From assembly GCF_016744155.1 (NCBI RefSeq), contig NZ_JADGEW010000007.1, positions 62,001-126,000 of the forward strand: a stretch of 64,000 nt of DNA, in the 5' to 3' direction. The notes below the pieces were generated by a model. That model searched no databases, had not been told where the DNA came from, and was given only the letters and a program-made list of their open reading frames with translations. Numbering within the stretch: the first letter of the stretch is position 1; each line of letters starts with the position of its first letter. Both the position numbers and the translations under genes were made by a program. Origin of the DNA: Amphritea sp. Its GTDB lineage: Bacteria; Pseudomonadota; Gammaproteobacteria; Pseudomonadales; Balneatricaceae. Positions 18,640 to 26,755 of this stretch are shown here, piece by piece.

Positions 18640-19267
18640 AGAAGCGGCTCTGTTTACGGTGCAAATCGATCTGATGCCAGATCTGGTGCGGATTAAAAAA
18701 GATACCACTCAGGGTAATGACGATGATGAGTGCGGCCAGACTATAGAGTCCCAGGCCAACCTCAAGATCGGCAATATCTTTGAGTTTAATAATGGAGATC
18801 AGCACGCCGAGCAGGAATATCTCCAACATGCCCCAGCCACGTAGGTGTTGATAGCTATGCATCGCCTGGCGCAATAGTCTGCCTTCCCAGCGGTAGTGGA
18901 GAGTGAAGCTGATATAGAAAAGAGCGATCAGTTGTATCAGGGGAACGACAATAGCGAACAGTAGGATAAGCAGAGCAACGACCTCTAGCCCTCCTTCGTA
19001 TAAGGACAGTGCGCTCTGTAGGATGATTTCACTCTGACTCTGGCCAAATACATGCAAGCTGAGAATTGGAAACAGATTGGCCGGAATGAACAGTATAAGT
19101 CCTGCTATCGAGAGAGCTAGTAGCCGCTCTATACTGTTGAGGGTGGTGTAATATAAAAGGGCATGGCAGCGAGGACAGACAACATCCTGATCGGGTTGGT
19201 TTACTACCCGTTCAATCAGCAGATCACATTCGTGACAGGCGATCAGGTGTTTGGGTGTGCCTTGCAT
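18632..19267 (-). CDS. LetA/PqiA-like membrane protein, N-terminal half
   Basis: 211 residues. A zinc ribbon opens it (C11, C14, C31, C34: ACHECD and VVCPRCHALL), followed by four hydrophobic helices with the PqiA-type GQSQSEIILQSALSLYEGG and LEIFLLGVLISIIKL segments. It corresponds to the first half of LetA. The stop lies within the start region of the second half, so the two are translationally coupled and probably assemble into one LetA-like complex that works with LetB. Confidence 0.85.
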   Translation of the reverse strand: MQGTPKHLIACHECDLLIERVVNQPDQDVVCPRCHALLYYTTLNSIERLLALSIAGLILFIPANLFPILSLHVFGQSQSEIILQSALSLYEGGLEVVALLILLFAIVVPLIQLIALFYISFTLHYRWEGRLLRQAMHSYQHLRGWGMLEIFLLGVLISIIKLKDIADLEVGLGLYSLAALIIVITLSGIFFNPHQIWHQIDLHRKQSRFYD

Positions 19268-19306
19268 TGTTATATATAGTCCCTAATTGAAAGCTGAAAA
19301 CAGAGT

Positions 19307-20185
19307 ATGCCAGATTTAATACCTCAACCCATAGTTGAATGGCTGGAACAGCAGTCCCTGACGCTAAACGCAATACAAACGCTCAGCGGAGGCTGTGTTG
19401 CCGATACCTGTAAACTTAGTCTGCAAAGCTCAAAAGGTGCCAGGCTTGAACTGGTATTAAAGCAGATGCCAACGGGTTCCTCCGAGTCGTTAGCAGCAGA
19501 GGCTACCGGGCTTCAGTTCCTGCGGTTGTCGGAAGCTGGGGCTCTTCGTGTTCCAGAGGTGATTCTGCAAGAGGAGAATTGCTTATTACTGGAATATCTT
19601 TCACCGGCTGCGCGTTCGGTGGATTTTGATGATCAGTTAGCGATTGGGTTAGCGTTACAGCATCGGCATCAAAATACCCGCTTTGGCTTTTCCCTGGATA
19701 CCTTCTGTGGTGGTACCCGCCAGCCAAATCAGTGGCAGGGCGACGGGTTCTGCTTTTATGCTCAACAGCGTTATCAAACATTGGCTCAGCAGTGTTTAGA
19801 GCAGGGTTTGATGACGCCAGAGCTGTTTGATCGGTTATTGATCTTGAGCGAGTCCCTTTCCCGTTGGGTGCCACAACAGTCAGCGGTGCTGTTACATGGC
19901 GATCTTTGGTCGGGTAATGTGCTGAGTGGGCCTCGGGGTGAGCCTGCTCTGATAGATCCCTCGGTCTATTATGGCTGGGCTGAGGCTGAGTTGGCGATGA
20001 CGCAGATGTTTGGTGGATTTAGCCAGCGTTTCTATCAGGTTTATCTACATCATAGCGAAATGCTGCCGGACTGGCGGTCGCGTGTGGATCTTTATAATCT
20101 CTACCACTATCTGAATCATCTGCTGTTATTTGGCGGCGCTTATCACCGTGATGTTGAGCGCATTGTGCAGTACTATAGCGGCTAA
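19307..20185 (+). CDS. Fructosamine kinase family protein (YniA-like)
   Basis: 292 residues of the aminoglycoside-phosphotransferase-like kinase fold. The catalytic loop is HGDLWSGNVL and the Mg-binding aspartate is in ALIDPSVYYGW, both diagnostic for the fructosamine-3-kinase/YniA branch. N-terminal LSGGCVADTCKLSL is the nucleotide-binding loop region. Family members phosphorylate ketosamines for deglycation. It points away from the LetA operon with a 39-base gap, so the promoters overlap there. Confidence 0.85.
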   Translation: MPDLIPQPIVEWLEQQSLTLNAIQTLSGGCVADTCKLSLQSSKGARLELVLKQMPTGSSESLAAEATGLQFLRLSEAGALRVPEVILQEENCLLLEYLSPAARSVDFDDQLAIGLALQHRHQNTRFGFSLDTFCGGTRQPNQWQGDGFCFYAQQRYQTLAQQCLEQGLMTPELFDRLLILSESLSRWVPQQSAVLLHGDLWSGNVLSGPRGEPALIDPSVYYGWAEAELAMTQMFGGFSQRFYQVYLHHSEMLPDWRSRVDLYNLYHYLNHLLLFGGAYHRDVERIVQYYSG

Positions 20186-20213
20186 ATATTATGTACTAAC
20201 GTTCAGGTTATCT

Positions 20214-20867
20214 ATGAGTCAATCCGATCAGGGTGATTTTAAAGCCCTGCGCCGTGAATATGTGGCGCAACCTCTTAACCGGTCTGACCTTTCGGCCGAT
20301 CCGCTGCAGCAGTTTTCTGACTGGATGCAGACTGCAACTGAATACAGTCCTGATGATGCCACCTCAATGACGCTGGCAACTGCTAATGCTTTGGGGATGC
20401 CATCGGCACGCATTGTGTTGCTGAAGCACTTTGATGCAGAAGGATTTGCCTGGTATACCGATTATCGTAGCCGTAAAGGTCAGGAACTAGCTGAAAATCC
20501 TCAGGCTGAGCTTATGTTTTATTGGTATGGTCTTGAACGACAGGTCCGGGTTCAGGGGCGTGTAGAGAAGCTTTCTGCAGAGCAAGGTCGAAAGTATTTC
20601 AATGAACGCCCGGTGGGAAGTCGACTCAGTGCTGCTGTATCCCATCAGAGCGCGGTGATTGAAAGCCGTGAATCTCTTGAGGAATCTGTAAGTGACCTGC
20701 AACAACAGCATCCTGATGGCGATATTCCATACCCTGAGTTTTGGGGTGGTTACCGTCTGATTCCCACTCATTTTGAGTTTTGGCAGGGGCGGGAAAGTCG
20801 GTTGCATGACCGATTTAGTTATACCGAAATAGAGGGGCAGTGGCAGGTTGACCGCCTTTCTCCTTGA
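20214..20867 (+). CDS. pdxH: Pyridoxamine 5'-phosphate oxidase
   Basis: 217 residues from ATG 20214 (MSQSDQGDFKALRREY), matching the family N-terminus; an upstream ATG-less extension overlaps the previous gene and was dropped. FMN-binding segments are clear: MTLATANALGMPSARIVLLK, FAWYTDYRSRKGQELAENP, and the C-terminal GGYRLIPTHFEFWQGR with RLHDRF. The enzyme oxidises PMP/PNP to PLP. It follows the fructosamine kinase gene by 28 bases and may share its transcript. Confidence 0.95.
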   Translation: MSQSDQGDFKALRREYVAQPLNRSDLSADPLQQFSDWMQTATEYSPDDATSMTLATANALGMPSARIVLLKHFDAEGFAWYTDYRSRKGQELAENPQAELMFYWYGLERQVRVQGRVEKLSAEQGRKYFNERPVGSRLSAAVSHQSAVIESRESLEESVSDLQQQHPDGDIPYPEFWGGYRLIPTHFEFWQGRESRLHDRFSYTEIEGQWQVDRLSP

Positions 20868-20905
20868 GTTAACACTAAAAAAAGAACTGAAAACAGAGCG
20901 AACTA

Positions 20906-21601
20906 ATGACAGAACAGATAACCGGGCAACTACTTTCCTGTGTAGAGGTAGAACCTTCAAAACCAGCAAATGCAACAGTGATCTGGTTGCACGGTCTGGG
21001 TGCTGATGGCCATGACTTTGAACCGGTAGTACCCGCTTTAAAGCTACCGGAATCACTGCCAGTCAGGTTTGTTTTTCCTAATGCTCCGCATCAACCAGTA
21101 ACCGTCAATGGCGGCATGGTAATGCCTGCCTGGTACGATATTCTGGAAATGAGTATCGAGCGTAAGATCGATGTTGATGGCTTATTAAAGTCGGTGCAGC
21201 AGATTGAAGCACTGATTCAGCGAGAGATTGATCGAGGAATTGCTTCGGATAGAATAGTCCTGGCAGGCTTTTCTCAGGGCGGTGCTGTGGCCTATCATGC
21301 CGCACTTTGCTACCCCAAGCCGCTGGCTGGTTTAATGACGCTATCAACCTATATGGCAACAGCGGAGTTGATCGAGCAGCAGCGCAGTGATGTTAATCGG
21401 AATATCCCTGTGGTGATTCATCACGGTACTGCTGATGATGTGGTACCTATAAGCTTGGGAACCCAGGCAACAGAAAAATTACAGCAGCTGGGGTATCAGC
21501 CCCAGTGGCATAGCTGGCCGATAGATCATGGTCTCTGTCTTGAAGAAGTAGAGTCCATTGGCGAGTGGCTGGTTCGAACTTTAGAAACGGAAATTAATTG
21601 A
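20906..21601 (+). CDS. Carboxylesterase/phospholipase family hydrolase
   Basis: 231 residues of the acyl-protein-thioesterase-like esterase family. HGLGADGHDF forms the oxyanion region, AGFSQGGAVA holds the nucleophile S123, HHGTADDVVP the acid and WPIDHGLCLEE the histidine (about 211). It probably hydrolyses short-chain esters or thioesters. Its TGA is directly followed by the ATG of the FKBP gene, so the two are cotranscribed. A second, shorter member of this family is at 39739-40353. Confidence 0.88.
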   Translation: MTEQITGQLLSCVEVEPSKPANATVIWLHGLGADGHDFEPVVPALKLPESLPVRFVFPNAPHQPVTVNGGMVMPAWYDILEMSIERKIDVDGLLKSVQQIEALIQREIDRGIASDRIVLAGFSQGGAVAYHAALCYPKPLAGLMTLSTYMATAELIEQQRSDVNRNIPVVIHHGTADDVVPISLGTQATEKLQQLGYQPQWHSWPIDHGLCLEEVESIGEWLVRTLETEIN

Positions 21602-22066
21602 ATGAATATCAGCAATGACTGCTATGTCGAGATCCACTACGCTCTTTTTAACGAGGAAAAGGAAGTAATGGATGGTTCACGTGGTGGGGAGCCTCTTCCC
21701 TATCTGCATGGTCGGGGTAATATTATCCCGGGCCTGGAAGCGGCGCTTGCCGGAAAGATGAAAGGCGATATCTTCACCATAACTGTAGCGCCTGAGCAGG
21801 GCTACGGAGACCGTGACGAGAGTAAAGTCAGCATTATTGATGCGGAATCTTTTGCCGGATTCGATAAGATTGAAGAAGGTCTGTTGTGTCAGCTAGAGGG
21901 CGAAGATGGTGAACCGCAACTGGTTACTATTACCTTGATTGATGAGGATGAAGTCACTATCGATGCGAACCACCCGTTCGCAGGCAAAACTCTGAATTTT
22001 GAGGTCGAAGTAGTGACTGTGCGTGAAGCAACAGAAGCTGAACTGCAAGATGGTATTGTTGGATAA
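21602..22066 (+). CDS. slyD: SlyD-type FKBP peptidyl-prolyl isomerase
   Basis: 154 residues. FKBP domain (YLHGRGNIIPGLEAALAG, APEQGYGDRDE) interrupted by the insert-in-flap chaperone domain and closed by VTIDANHPFAGKTLNFEV. It lacks the His/Cys-rich C-terminal nickel tail of E. coli SlyD, so a metallochaperone role is unlikely. It assists folding through proline isomerisation in the cytoplasm. Directly follows the esterase gene with no gap. Confidence 0.88.
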   Translation: MNISNDCYVEIHYALFNEEKEVMDGSRGGEPLPYLHGRGNIIPGLEAALAGKMKGDIFTITVAPEQGYGDRDESKVSIIDAESFAGFDKIEEGLLCQLEGEDGEPQLVTITLIDEDEVTIDANHPFAGKTLNFEVEVVTVREATEAELQDGIVG

Positions 22067-22090
22067 ATTGAAAAATAAGGAGCGTTACAA

Positions 22091-22285
22091 ATGCGTTTGA
22101 TTTTAGCCCTGCTGTTACCCTGGGTGCAGTTTTTTACTATCGGTAGACCGATTGCCGGAATAATCTGTTTGGTTCTTCAGCTCACACTGGTTGGCTGGGT
22201 GCCTGCAGCTATCTGGTCTGTGTATGCTTTAAGCCAGTATAAGACCGACAAAAAGATAGAAGCCGCTATTAGCGGGAAAGAGTAA
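22091..22285 (+). CDS. YqaE/Pmp3-like small membrane protein
   Basis: 64 residues with two hydrophobic helices (about 2-20 and 22-46) joined by a GRPIAGII loop, and a basic tail (QYKTDKKIE). The size and two-TM layout recall the Pmp3/YqaE family, but similarity is limited. AAGGAG lies 7 bases upstream of the ATG. It is 24 bases behind slyD and may be the last gene of that transcript. Confidence 0.68.
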   Translation: MRLILALLLPWVQFFTIGRPIAGIICLVLQLTLVGWVPAAIWSVYALSQYKTDKKIEAAISGKE

Positions 22286-22517
22286 TTTTTCCTAGGTAAG
22301 CGGCTTATTTATACAGCCCTTAGCTAACGTCGTTATTTCTCTGAACCGGTACTTCTTTATTTATTACTGAAGTGCCGGGCAGCATACCCCCAACGATCTT
22401 CCTTTCTTCAGCGCGTCGACTTTTGTCTGCCGAACAGGACTTCTATGCCTGTATTTTGCACGGCATTTACCATTCCCGGTGCTTACTCTTCTAACGCGCT
22501 ACGCTCACAGTGGTTGA

Positions 22518-22775
22518 TTAAACCTTTTCCTGCCATTCCATATCGCCAATCTGCACGTTTAACCATTCAAAGCCGATTCGCCGGGCCACGGCTGCGGCGC
22601 CATCCAGGCTTTTGAACTCTCGTTCCTTACGGGAACGCTGCAGATCAAGTGTCATCACTTCTTTTTGCTTTGTAATGAATTTCAGTCGCCAGCCCCTGGC
22701 AATAGAGACCGGTGCTGCCTGGCATGAATCAAAGACGCCTGCTTTAAAAAGAAGTTTTATTTCTCGCTCTTGCAT
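22518..22775 (-). CDS. Hypothetical protein
   Basis: 85 residues from ATG 22775, which has AAAGG 9 bases upstream; the frame also offers TTG two codons earlier. A basic protein with LKFITKQKEVMTLDLQRSRKEREFKSLDGAAAVARRIGF. Fold and family are not recognised. The intact ribosome site supports translation. It stands alone in a gene-poor, AT-rich stretch. Confidence 0.5.
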   Translation of the reverse strand: MQEREIKLLFKAGVFDSCQAAPVSIARGWRLKFITKQKEVMTLDLQRSRKEREFKSLDGAAAVARRIGFEWLNVQIGDMEWQEKV

Positions 22776-23198
22776 AATCAATACCTTTTTAATGAAGGTT
22801 TTTAATTCTATTAAGATAAGTATATATCATTTAATGATTAATCAAAAGTTAACAGAGATAATTTTGTGAATGTAAGTGTTTGTTTTTATAGGGTTTTAAT
22901 TAATAAATTGTATTGTGATAGATGATAAGTGGGTTTTTATATAACTGCTTGATAAATAAGGAGTTATATAAATTGTCTGGTGATTATATTTTTCTATAGA
23001 GGGAGGGTAATTAAGAGAATCTATCTATCATAATCAAGATAATGATTACTCGAAACTTTGTTTTTGATTTTTAGTCTGAGTATTTTAATCTATGGCTTTT
23101 GAAAGTACGTAGCTCAGTGTTGTATGCCAGGAAAGGGTTATAAAAAATGCCCTCAGAGGGCATTTGGGATTAGTTTTGTTTTTCAGCCTTTCAGCCTT
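22776..23198. other. AT-rich gene-free stretch
   Basis: About 420 bases, strongly AT-rich, with no convincing coding frame. A hairpin ATGCCCTC-AGA-GGGCAT (23147-23163) flanked by T-rich sequence on the leftward strand can terminate the gene at 23199-23387. A 32-base tandem repeat lies at 23181-23212. Nothing else is supported. Confidence 0.5.
23143..23165 (-). terminator. Terminator hairpin downstream of the 62-residue gene
   Basis: ATGCCCTC and GAGGGCAT arms around a short loop; on the leftward strand it is followed by TTTTTTATAAC. It fits a rho-independent terminator for the leftward gene ending at 23199. Confidence 0.7.
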
Positions 23199-23212
23199 TC
23201 AGCCTTTCAGCC
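23181..23212. repeat. Four tandem copies of an 8-base unit
   Basis: TTTCAGCC repeated four times without mismatch. The rightmost copies overlap the 3' end of the leftward gene at 23199-23387 and supply its final codons and TGA stop. Confidence 0.95.
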
Positions 23213-23387
23213 GCTCGCTAAGCATCGCTTCGACAGTATCCAGTTTGCTGCGCATCAGTTTGACAGAACTATCACTGCTGTCAGTGGTAGGAGATATCTG
23301 AATCATATCCAGCAGATCAACCAGAAATGCTTCCTCATTCATCTGCTTTAGCTGCTCGCTGTTCCATGTTTTGTGTAGTTGAGCCAT
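23199..23387 (-). CDS. Small hypothetical protein ending in a tandem repeat
   Basis: 62 residues, acidic, predicted helical (QLKQMNEEAFLVDLLDMIQI; VKLMRSKLDTVEAMLSERLKG). No family recognised. The last codons CTG AAA GGC TGA come from the 8-base tandem repeat. A terminator lies 34 bases past the stop. Start at ATG 23387; the ribosome site is weak. Confidence 0.5.
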   Translation of the reverse strand: MAQLHKTWNSEQLKQMNEEAFLVDLLDMIQISPTTDSSDSSVKLMRSKLDTVEAMLSERLKG

Positions 23388-23585
23388 AAGGATTCTCGCT
23401 CTACAAATTGTTCGGAATCAATAGGAGGGTAGGGACGGTTGATAAGCCATTCCTGATTACCTGTGTCTTTAAGGTATGGGTGAGAAACTTATTTTTATCA
23501 AGTAAGGGCTTTTGGGTTGGAGGGGCTAATTTAGTGATGGATGGCTTGTTGTATTGATATATTCAAAAAACAATCCCCCCAACTA

Positions 23586-23599
23586 TTGAGTTATATCAA
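23586..23599 (+). promoter_or_regulatory. FNR/Anr-like box with matching -10
   Basis: TTGAGTTATATCAA matches TTGAT-N4-ATCAA at 9 of 10 positions. A TATTAT -10 (23622-23627) follows; if transcription starts near 23634 the box is centred at about -41.5, the class II FNR position. It would drive the small ORF at 23664 under low oxygen. The spacing fit is seen; regulation is inferred. Confidence 0.6.
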
Positions 23600-23663
23600 T
23601 ATTCTCTAATGTGATCAGCGTTATTATCTTTACCAAGTTAGAAACACAAAAAAGGTAACTGTT

Positions 23664-23786
23664 ATGGATCCGTATCTGTTAGAAACACTGTGGCCAAGCC
23701 TGCTTGGTATTGCTGGAATGACTGTCGCTATGGTCTGGGGATATTTTAAAATTCGCCAGTTGATGAGCGAAGACGGCAAGAAGTAA
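23664..23786 (+). CDS. 40-residue single-pass membrane protein
   Basis: A short frame with AAAGGT about 7 bases upstream of ATG: MDPYLLETLWPSLL, a hydrophobic helix (about 9-26) and a charged tail ending MSEDGKK. It is bracketed by an FNR-like promoter and a strong terminator, so it is a complete transcription unit of about 200 bases. Size and oxygen-linked promoter recall small subunits or assembly proteins of respiratory oxidases, but I cannot assign it. Confidence 0.68.
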   Translation: MDPYLLETLWPSLLGIAGMTVAMVWGYFKIRQLMSEDGKK

Positions 23787-23806
23787 TTTGCTGTTCAGAT
23801 ATGAAA

Positions 23807-23830
23807 GAGGCCGCTATAGCGGCCTTTTTG
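23807..23830 (+). terminator. Rho-independent terminator
   Basis: Perfect palindrome AGGCCGC-TA-GCGGCCT followed by TTTTT, 22 bases past the 40-residue gene; it can also serve the facing GGDEF gene. Confidence 0.9.
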
Positions 23831-23860
23831 ATGTCTGGAATGGGGTTCTCTTTAGGTTTG

Positions 23861-24973
23861 TTACTGCGATGTTCGGATACAGTTTCGACCACCTTCTTTG
23901 GCCATATATACACCGTTGTCGGCTTCTTTAATCAGATTGTCAGGTCCGGTCATTTCTGCTGAGCGGCTGGATACGCCAACGCTTACACTACCTTTCCATT
24001 CTCCGTCGTCACCAGCAGGGACTCGCAGGGCGTTAACAGCCTGACGCATTTTTTCTGCAACCAACAGCCCTCCTTTCAGGTCGGTATTAGGACAGATAAT
24101 CAGAAATTCATCCCCTCCCAGGCGGGCGGTTATATCATCGTTACGTACTGAGTGTTTTAAAGTATGTGATAGTTGTCGCAGGACTTCGTCGCCGGCATCA
24201 TGACCATAGGTATCATTAATCTGCTTAAAGTAATCAGCATCGATCATCATGCAGCAGAGGGGAGTATTCGTTTTACTGCTTTCATGCCAGAGTTGTTCAA
24301 ACGCCCGCAGTGCATGGCGGCGGTTTGGTAGGTTGGTCAGGGCATCAGTCAGAGCGATGACTTCCAGTTTTTGATTGGCGTTTTCCAGATCCCGGGTTCG
24401 CTCTTCTACTCGCTGTTCCAACGTTTGATTTAATTGGTCCAGCTCTTTGTTGTGCTCAGACACTTGCTGAAAAAGGCCAGTTAGTGCTGATAGCAATGGT
24501 CCGGTGGATGACTCTTGATTAAGCTGTTCCTGATCGTAGGCATCTGCAGGAGATACGCCCGCTTCAATCTGGCTTATCTGGCGAGACATCGACTTGTCGG
24601 TTCCTAGGATATGATAGGCCAGCCAGTGGATTAAGAATTTCATCACCTTCTCACATCGATCCATCGTCTCCGGGGTAATGGAAGCGCTCATTCTTTGCAC
24701 TTCGAGAATAAAGTGCTGGTGTGCTTTTTTATGGGGTTCAAGATATCGGGAGTCGATACCTGATTTTTCCATAAAGACTTCTTCTTCAGAAAAATGATAA
24801 TGGGTGTACTCGGTCAGCTCTTTAAAAAGGGCTTCCACATCAGCGTAGCAAGGCATCTCCCTTCCTGAAATTAACTCGCCGAAGCTGTTAATTACATCGA
24901 CAAGATGATGGTGCTGCTCATCGACATCAGTAATGCCTGTTAAAAACCCCTGATCCCAATGGAAAGATTCCAT
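23861..24973 (-). CDS. Hemerythrin-GGDEF diguanylate cyclase
   Basis: 370 residues. Residues about 4-130 form a bacteriohemerythrin domain with the di-iron pattern visible (DEQHHHL, H60FSEEE, H81KKAHQHF, H117WLAYH and ILGTD). A coiled coil (about 170-205, HNKELDQLNQTLEQRVEERTRDLE) links it to a GGDEF domain with active site GGDEF (286-290) and the inhibitory RxxD site RNDD (277-280). It should make c-di-GMP under control of oxygen or di-iron redox state, as shown for Bhr-DGC of Vibrio cholerae. No TM helix. Confidence 0.92.
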   Translation of the reverse strand: MESFHWDQGFLTGITDVDEQHHHLVDVINSFGELISGREMPCYADVEALFKELTEYTHYHFSEEEVFMEKSGIDSRYLEPHKKAHQHFILEVQRMSASITPETMDRCEKVMKFLIHWLAYHILGTDKSMSRQISQIEAGVSPADAYDQEQLNQESSTGPLLSALTGLFQQVSEHNKELDQLNQTLEQRVEERTRDLENANQKLEVIALTDALTNLPNRRHALRAFEQLWHESSKTNTPLCCMMIDADYFKQINDTYGHDAGDEVLRQLSHTLKHSVRNDDITARLGGDEFLIICPNTDLKGGLLVAEKMRQAVNALRVPAGDDGEWKGSVSVGVSSRSAEMTGPDNLIKEADNGVYMAKEGGRNCIRTSQ

Positions 24974-25157
24974 ACTACAACCTCTGAAGGTATATTCTGA
25001 GTAAAGTTAAACAAATCTTACTCTGAACAGAGAGCTGTATATACCCTGCTAAGTCAATTTATATCAATGATTTGGTCGATTTATACTTATTTTGGTGTGT
25101 TTTTTTTCAGGCTTTTTTAAACAAGATTAATAAAGCTGTGAGCTTGAGAGAAATATA

Positions 25158-25185
25158 AAATGGCCAGCCTAAGAGGCCGGCCAGG
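25158..25185 (-). terminator. Terminator of the CMD-family gene
   Basis: TGGCC and GGCCA arms with inner AGCCT/AGGCC complementarity; on the leftward strand it is followed by TTTTATATTTC. It lies 8 bases beyond the stop of the 25193-25735 gene. Confidence 0.75.
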
Positions 25186-25192
25186 AAGGGTA

Positions 25193-25735
25193 TTATTCTA
25201 CAAAGGCAGCAAAACGGTCATCAACCGGAGTATCTGCCAGGTGATTGATATAGTTACTCATCACTTTTTGGGCTAAACCGAGAACAACTTCTAATAGATG
25301 CTTCTGCGTATAGCCTGCCGCGTAAAAAGAGGTGATGTCAGCCTCATCTACCCGGCCACGATTGCGTACGATCAGCAACGTTGTATCGTGCAGCGCCTGC
25401 AGCTTTGCATTTGGCATCGGTTGTCGATGGCGCAGTGCGGATGTTAGCGCATCATCAACCTTCATCATTTTTGCGATAGCGGCATGGGCCGGAACGCAGT
25501 AGTGACACTCATGCTCAACATTAATAGTCTGCCAAACGACTGTTAGCTCGTCGGCATCAAATGAACTCTCCTGAAACCATTTATGCAGCATCTGGTATGC
25601 CTCAAGTACTACGGGTGACTCAGCCATAACGCCATGGAGACTTGGAACAGAACCGAAATTTTTGATTGAGTTTTGTAATAGCGGCTGGCTGGCTTCCGGG
25701 GCGGTGTCCAGGGTATGTACCTGTAAATTGTTCAT
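25193..25735 (-). CDS. Carboxymuconolactone decarboxylase / AhpD-like protein
   Basis: 180 residues of the CMD fold. The AhpD-type redox motif is present: HECHYCVPAHAAIA (CxxC with downstream histidine). Such proteins act as alkylhydroperoxidases. The signal-free sequence implies a cytoplasmic place. It is divergent from a TetR gene, with three copies of an inverted-repeat operator in between, so it is the likely regulated target. Confidence 0.85.
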   Translation of the reverse strand: MNNLQVHTLDTAPEASQPLLQNSIKNFGSVPSLHGVMAESPVVLEAYQMLHKWFQESSFDADELTVVWQTINVEHECHYCVPAHAAIAKMMKVDDALTSALRHRQPMPNAKLQALHDTTLLIVRNRGRVDEADITSFYAAGYTQKHLLEVVLGLAQKVMSNYINHLADTPVDDRFAAFVE

Positions 25736-25767
25736 CTGAAAATCCTCGATAGAGTGAAATTAGTTAA

Positions 25768-25843
25768 TTGAGCGATTGTTCAATAATTTAAGATTATTTG
25801 ATTTTGATCGTTTGTTCAAGTTAAAATTTGAGCACCTGTTCAA
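25768..25843. promoter_or_regulatory. Three TetR-type operators
   Basis: TTGAGCGATTGTTCAA (25768-25783), TTGATCGTTTGTTCAA (25804-25819) and TTGAGCACCTGTTCAA (25828-25843) share TTGANCNNNTGTTCAA, an imperfect inverted repeat. They fill the intergenic space between the divergent CMD and TetR genes, with spacings of 36 and 24 bases. They should be bound by the adjacent TetR protein and control both genes. Confidence 0.75.
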
Positions 25844-25858
25844 ATTAAAGAGATCTAT

Positions 25859-26446
25859 ATGGCAAATGTTGCAAAGTACAATCGTGAAGATGTTATTCGC
25901 AAAGCGATGTTGCTGTTTTGGGAGAAGGGCTTCAACGGAGCGTCTACACGGGATCTGCAACAGGCAATCGATATGCGACCTGGGAGCATCTATGCTGCGT
26001 TTGGTAGTAAGGAAAAGATCTACAGCGAGGCGTTGGAGTGTTATTCGAAAGAGATGTCCAACATTCTTAACAAACATATAGCGGAGCAAGGTTCACCATT
26101 GACGGGACTGGAGGCTTTCTTTCGCAATGTAGTTATTGATCGGCGGGATTCTAATCCCAGTGAGGTTTGTATGCTGGTCAAAACGTTGTCAGAAGTTAAT
26201 GAGCAGCATCCTGACTTGCTGGAATTGGCGCGTGATCTGCTTAAGCGTGCTGAAAATCGTTTTGCAGAGATTTTGCAGCAAGCTCGGGCACAAGGTGAAA
26301 TCCTGCCTGCCTCAGATACTGGAATATTGGCCAAGCATCTTCAGGTACAGATGATAGGGTTACGTATCTATATGAAAACAAGTGGTAATTCACAGGCAGT
26401 GAGTGAGTTAATCAGTAGTGTGTTCAGAGCTATCTCTATTAAGTGA
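25859..26446 (+). CDS. TetR-family transcriptional regulator
   Basis: 195 residues. The HTH occupies about 10-55 (VIRKAMLLFWEKGFNGASTRDLQQAIDMRPGSIYAAFGSKEKIY), typical of the TetR/AcrR family, with an all-helical C-terminal ligand and dimer domain. It starts 123 bases from the divergent AhpD-like gene. It most probably represses itself and that gene through the three operators described separately. Ligand unknown. Confidence 0.9.
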   Translation: MANVAKYNREDVIRKAMLLFWEKGFNGASTRDLQQAIDMRPGSIYAAFGSKEKIYSEALECYSKEMSNILNKHIAEQGSPLTGLEAFFRNVVIDRRDSNPSEVCMLVKTLSEVNEQHPDLLELARDLLKRAENRFAEILQQARAQGEILPASDTGILAKHLQVQMIGLRIYMKTSGNSQAVSELISSVFRAISIK

Positions 26447-26755
26447 GCGATTACTGTTCTTTTCAGTGGGTTCTTTGCTATGCAAGCGGTCCGTTCACTT
26501 AAATCCAGAGCTTAGGTGCATACTAAGCTGTAAGGGATTTGAGCGTACTCTCCCTGAATCGGTCTCATAATAGGAAGAATTATAGGCTTAGCTTAGGTCC
26601 TCGCTTTGTTTTTTTGCGTTCCACAGTGCTTAGATTAAGCTATCCTGATACTTATCTACGTCGAGATAAGCTCTCTATCGTATATGGAGCACTCCAATAC
26701 TACAGTCTGTAAGCGTTAAAATGGCTTATCGAACTGTCTGCCTTTGGGAGGATGA
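26447..26755. other. Gene-free upstream region of a diguanylate cyclase
   Basis: 309 bases with no coding frame. It contains a perfect inverted repeat AGCTTAG-N7-CTAAGCT (26509-26529) and nearby partial repeats of the same motif (GGCTTAGCTTAGG, 26584-26596), which might be an operator set for the downstream gene. No terminator was seen. Confidence 0.4.

Noticed and set aside
20487..21056. A 189-codon leftward frame over pdxH and the esterase
   Set aside because: It crosses two real genes on the other strand and has no recognisable domain.
23104..23130. tRNA-like GTAGCTCAGT
   Set aside because: It matches only a D-arm; no acceptor, anticodon or T arm pairs around it.
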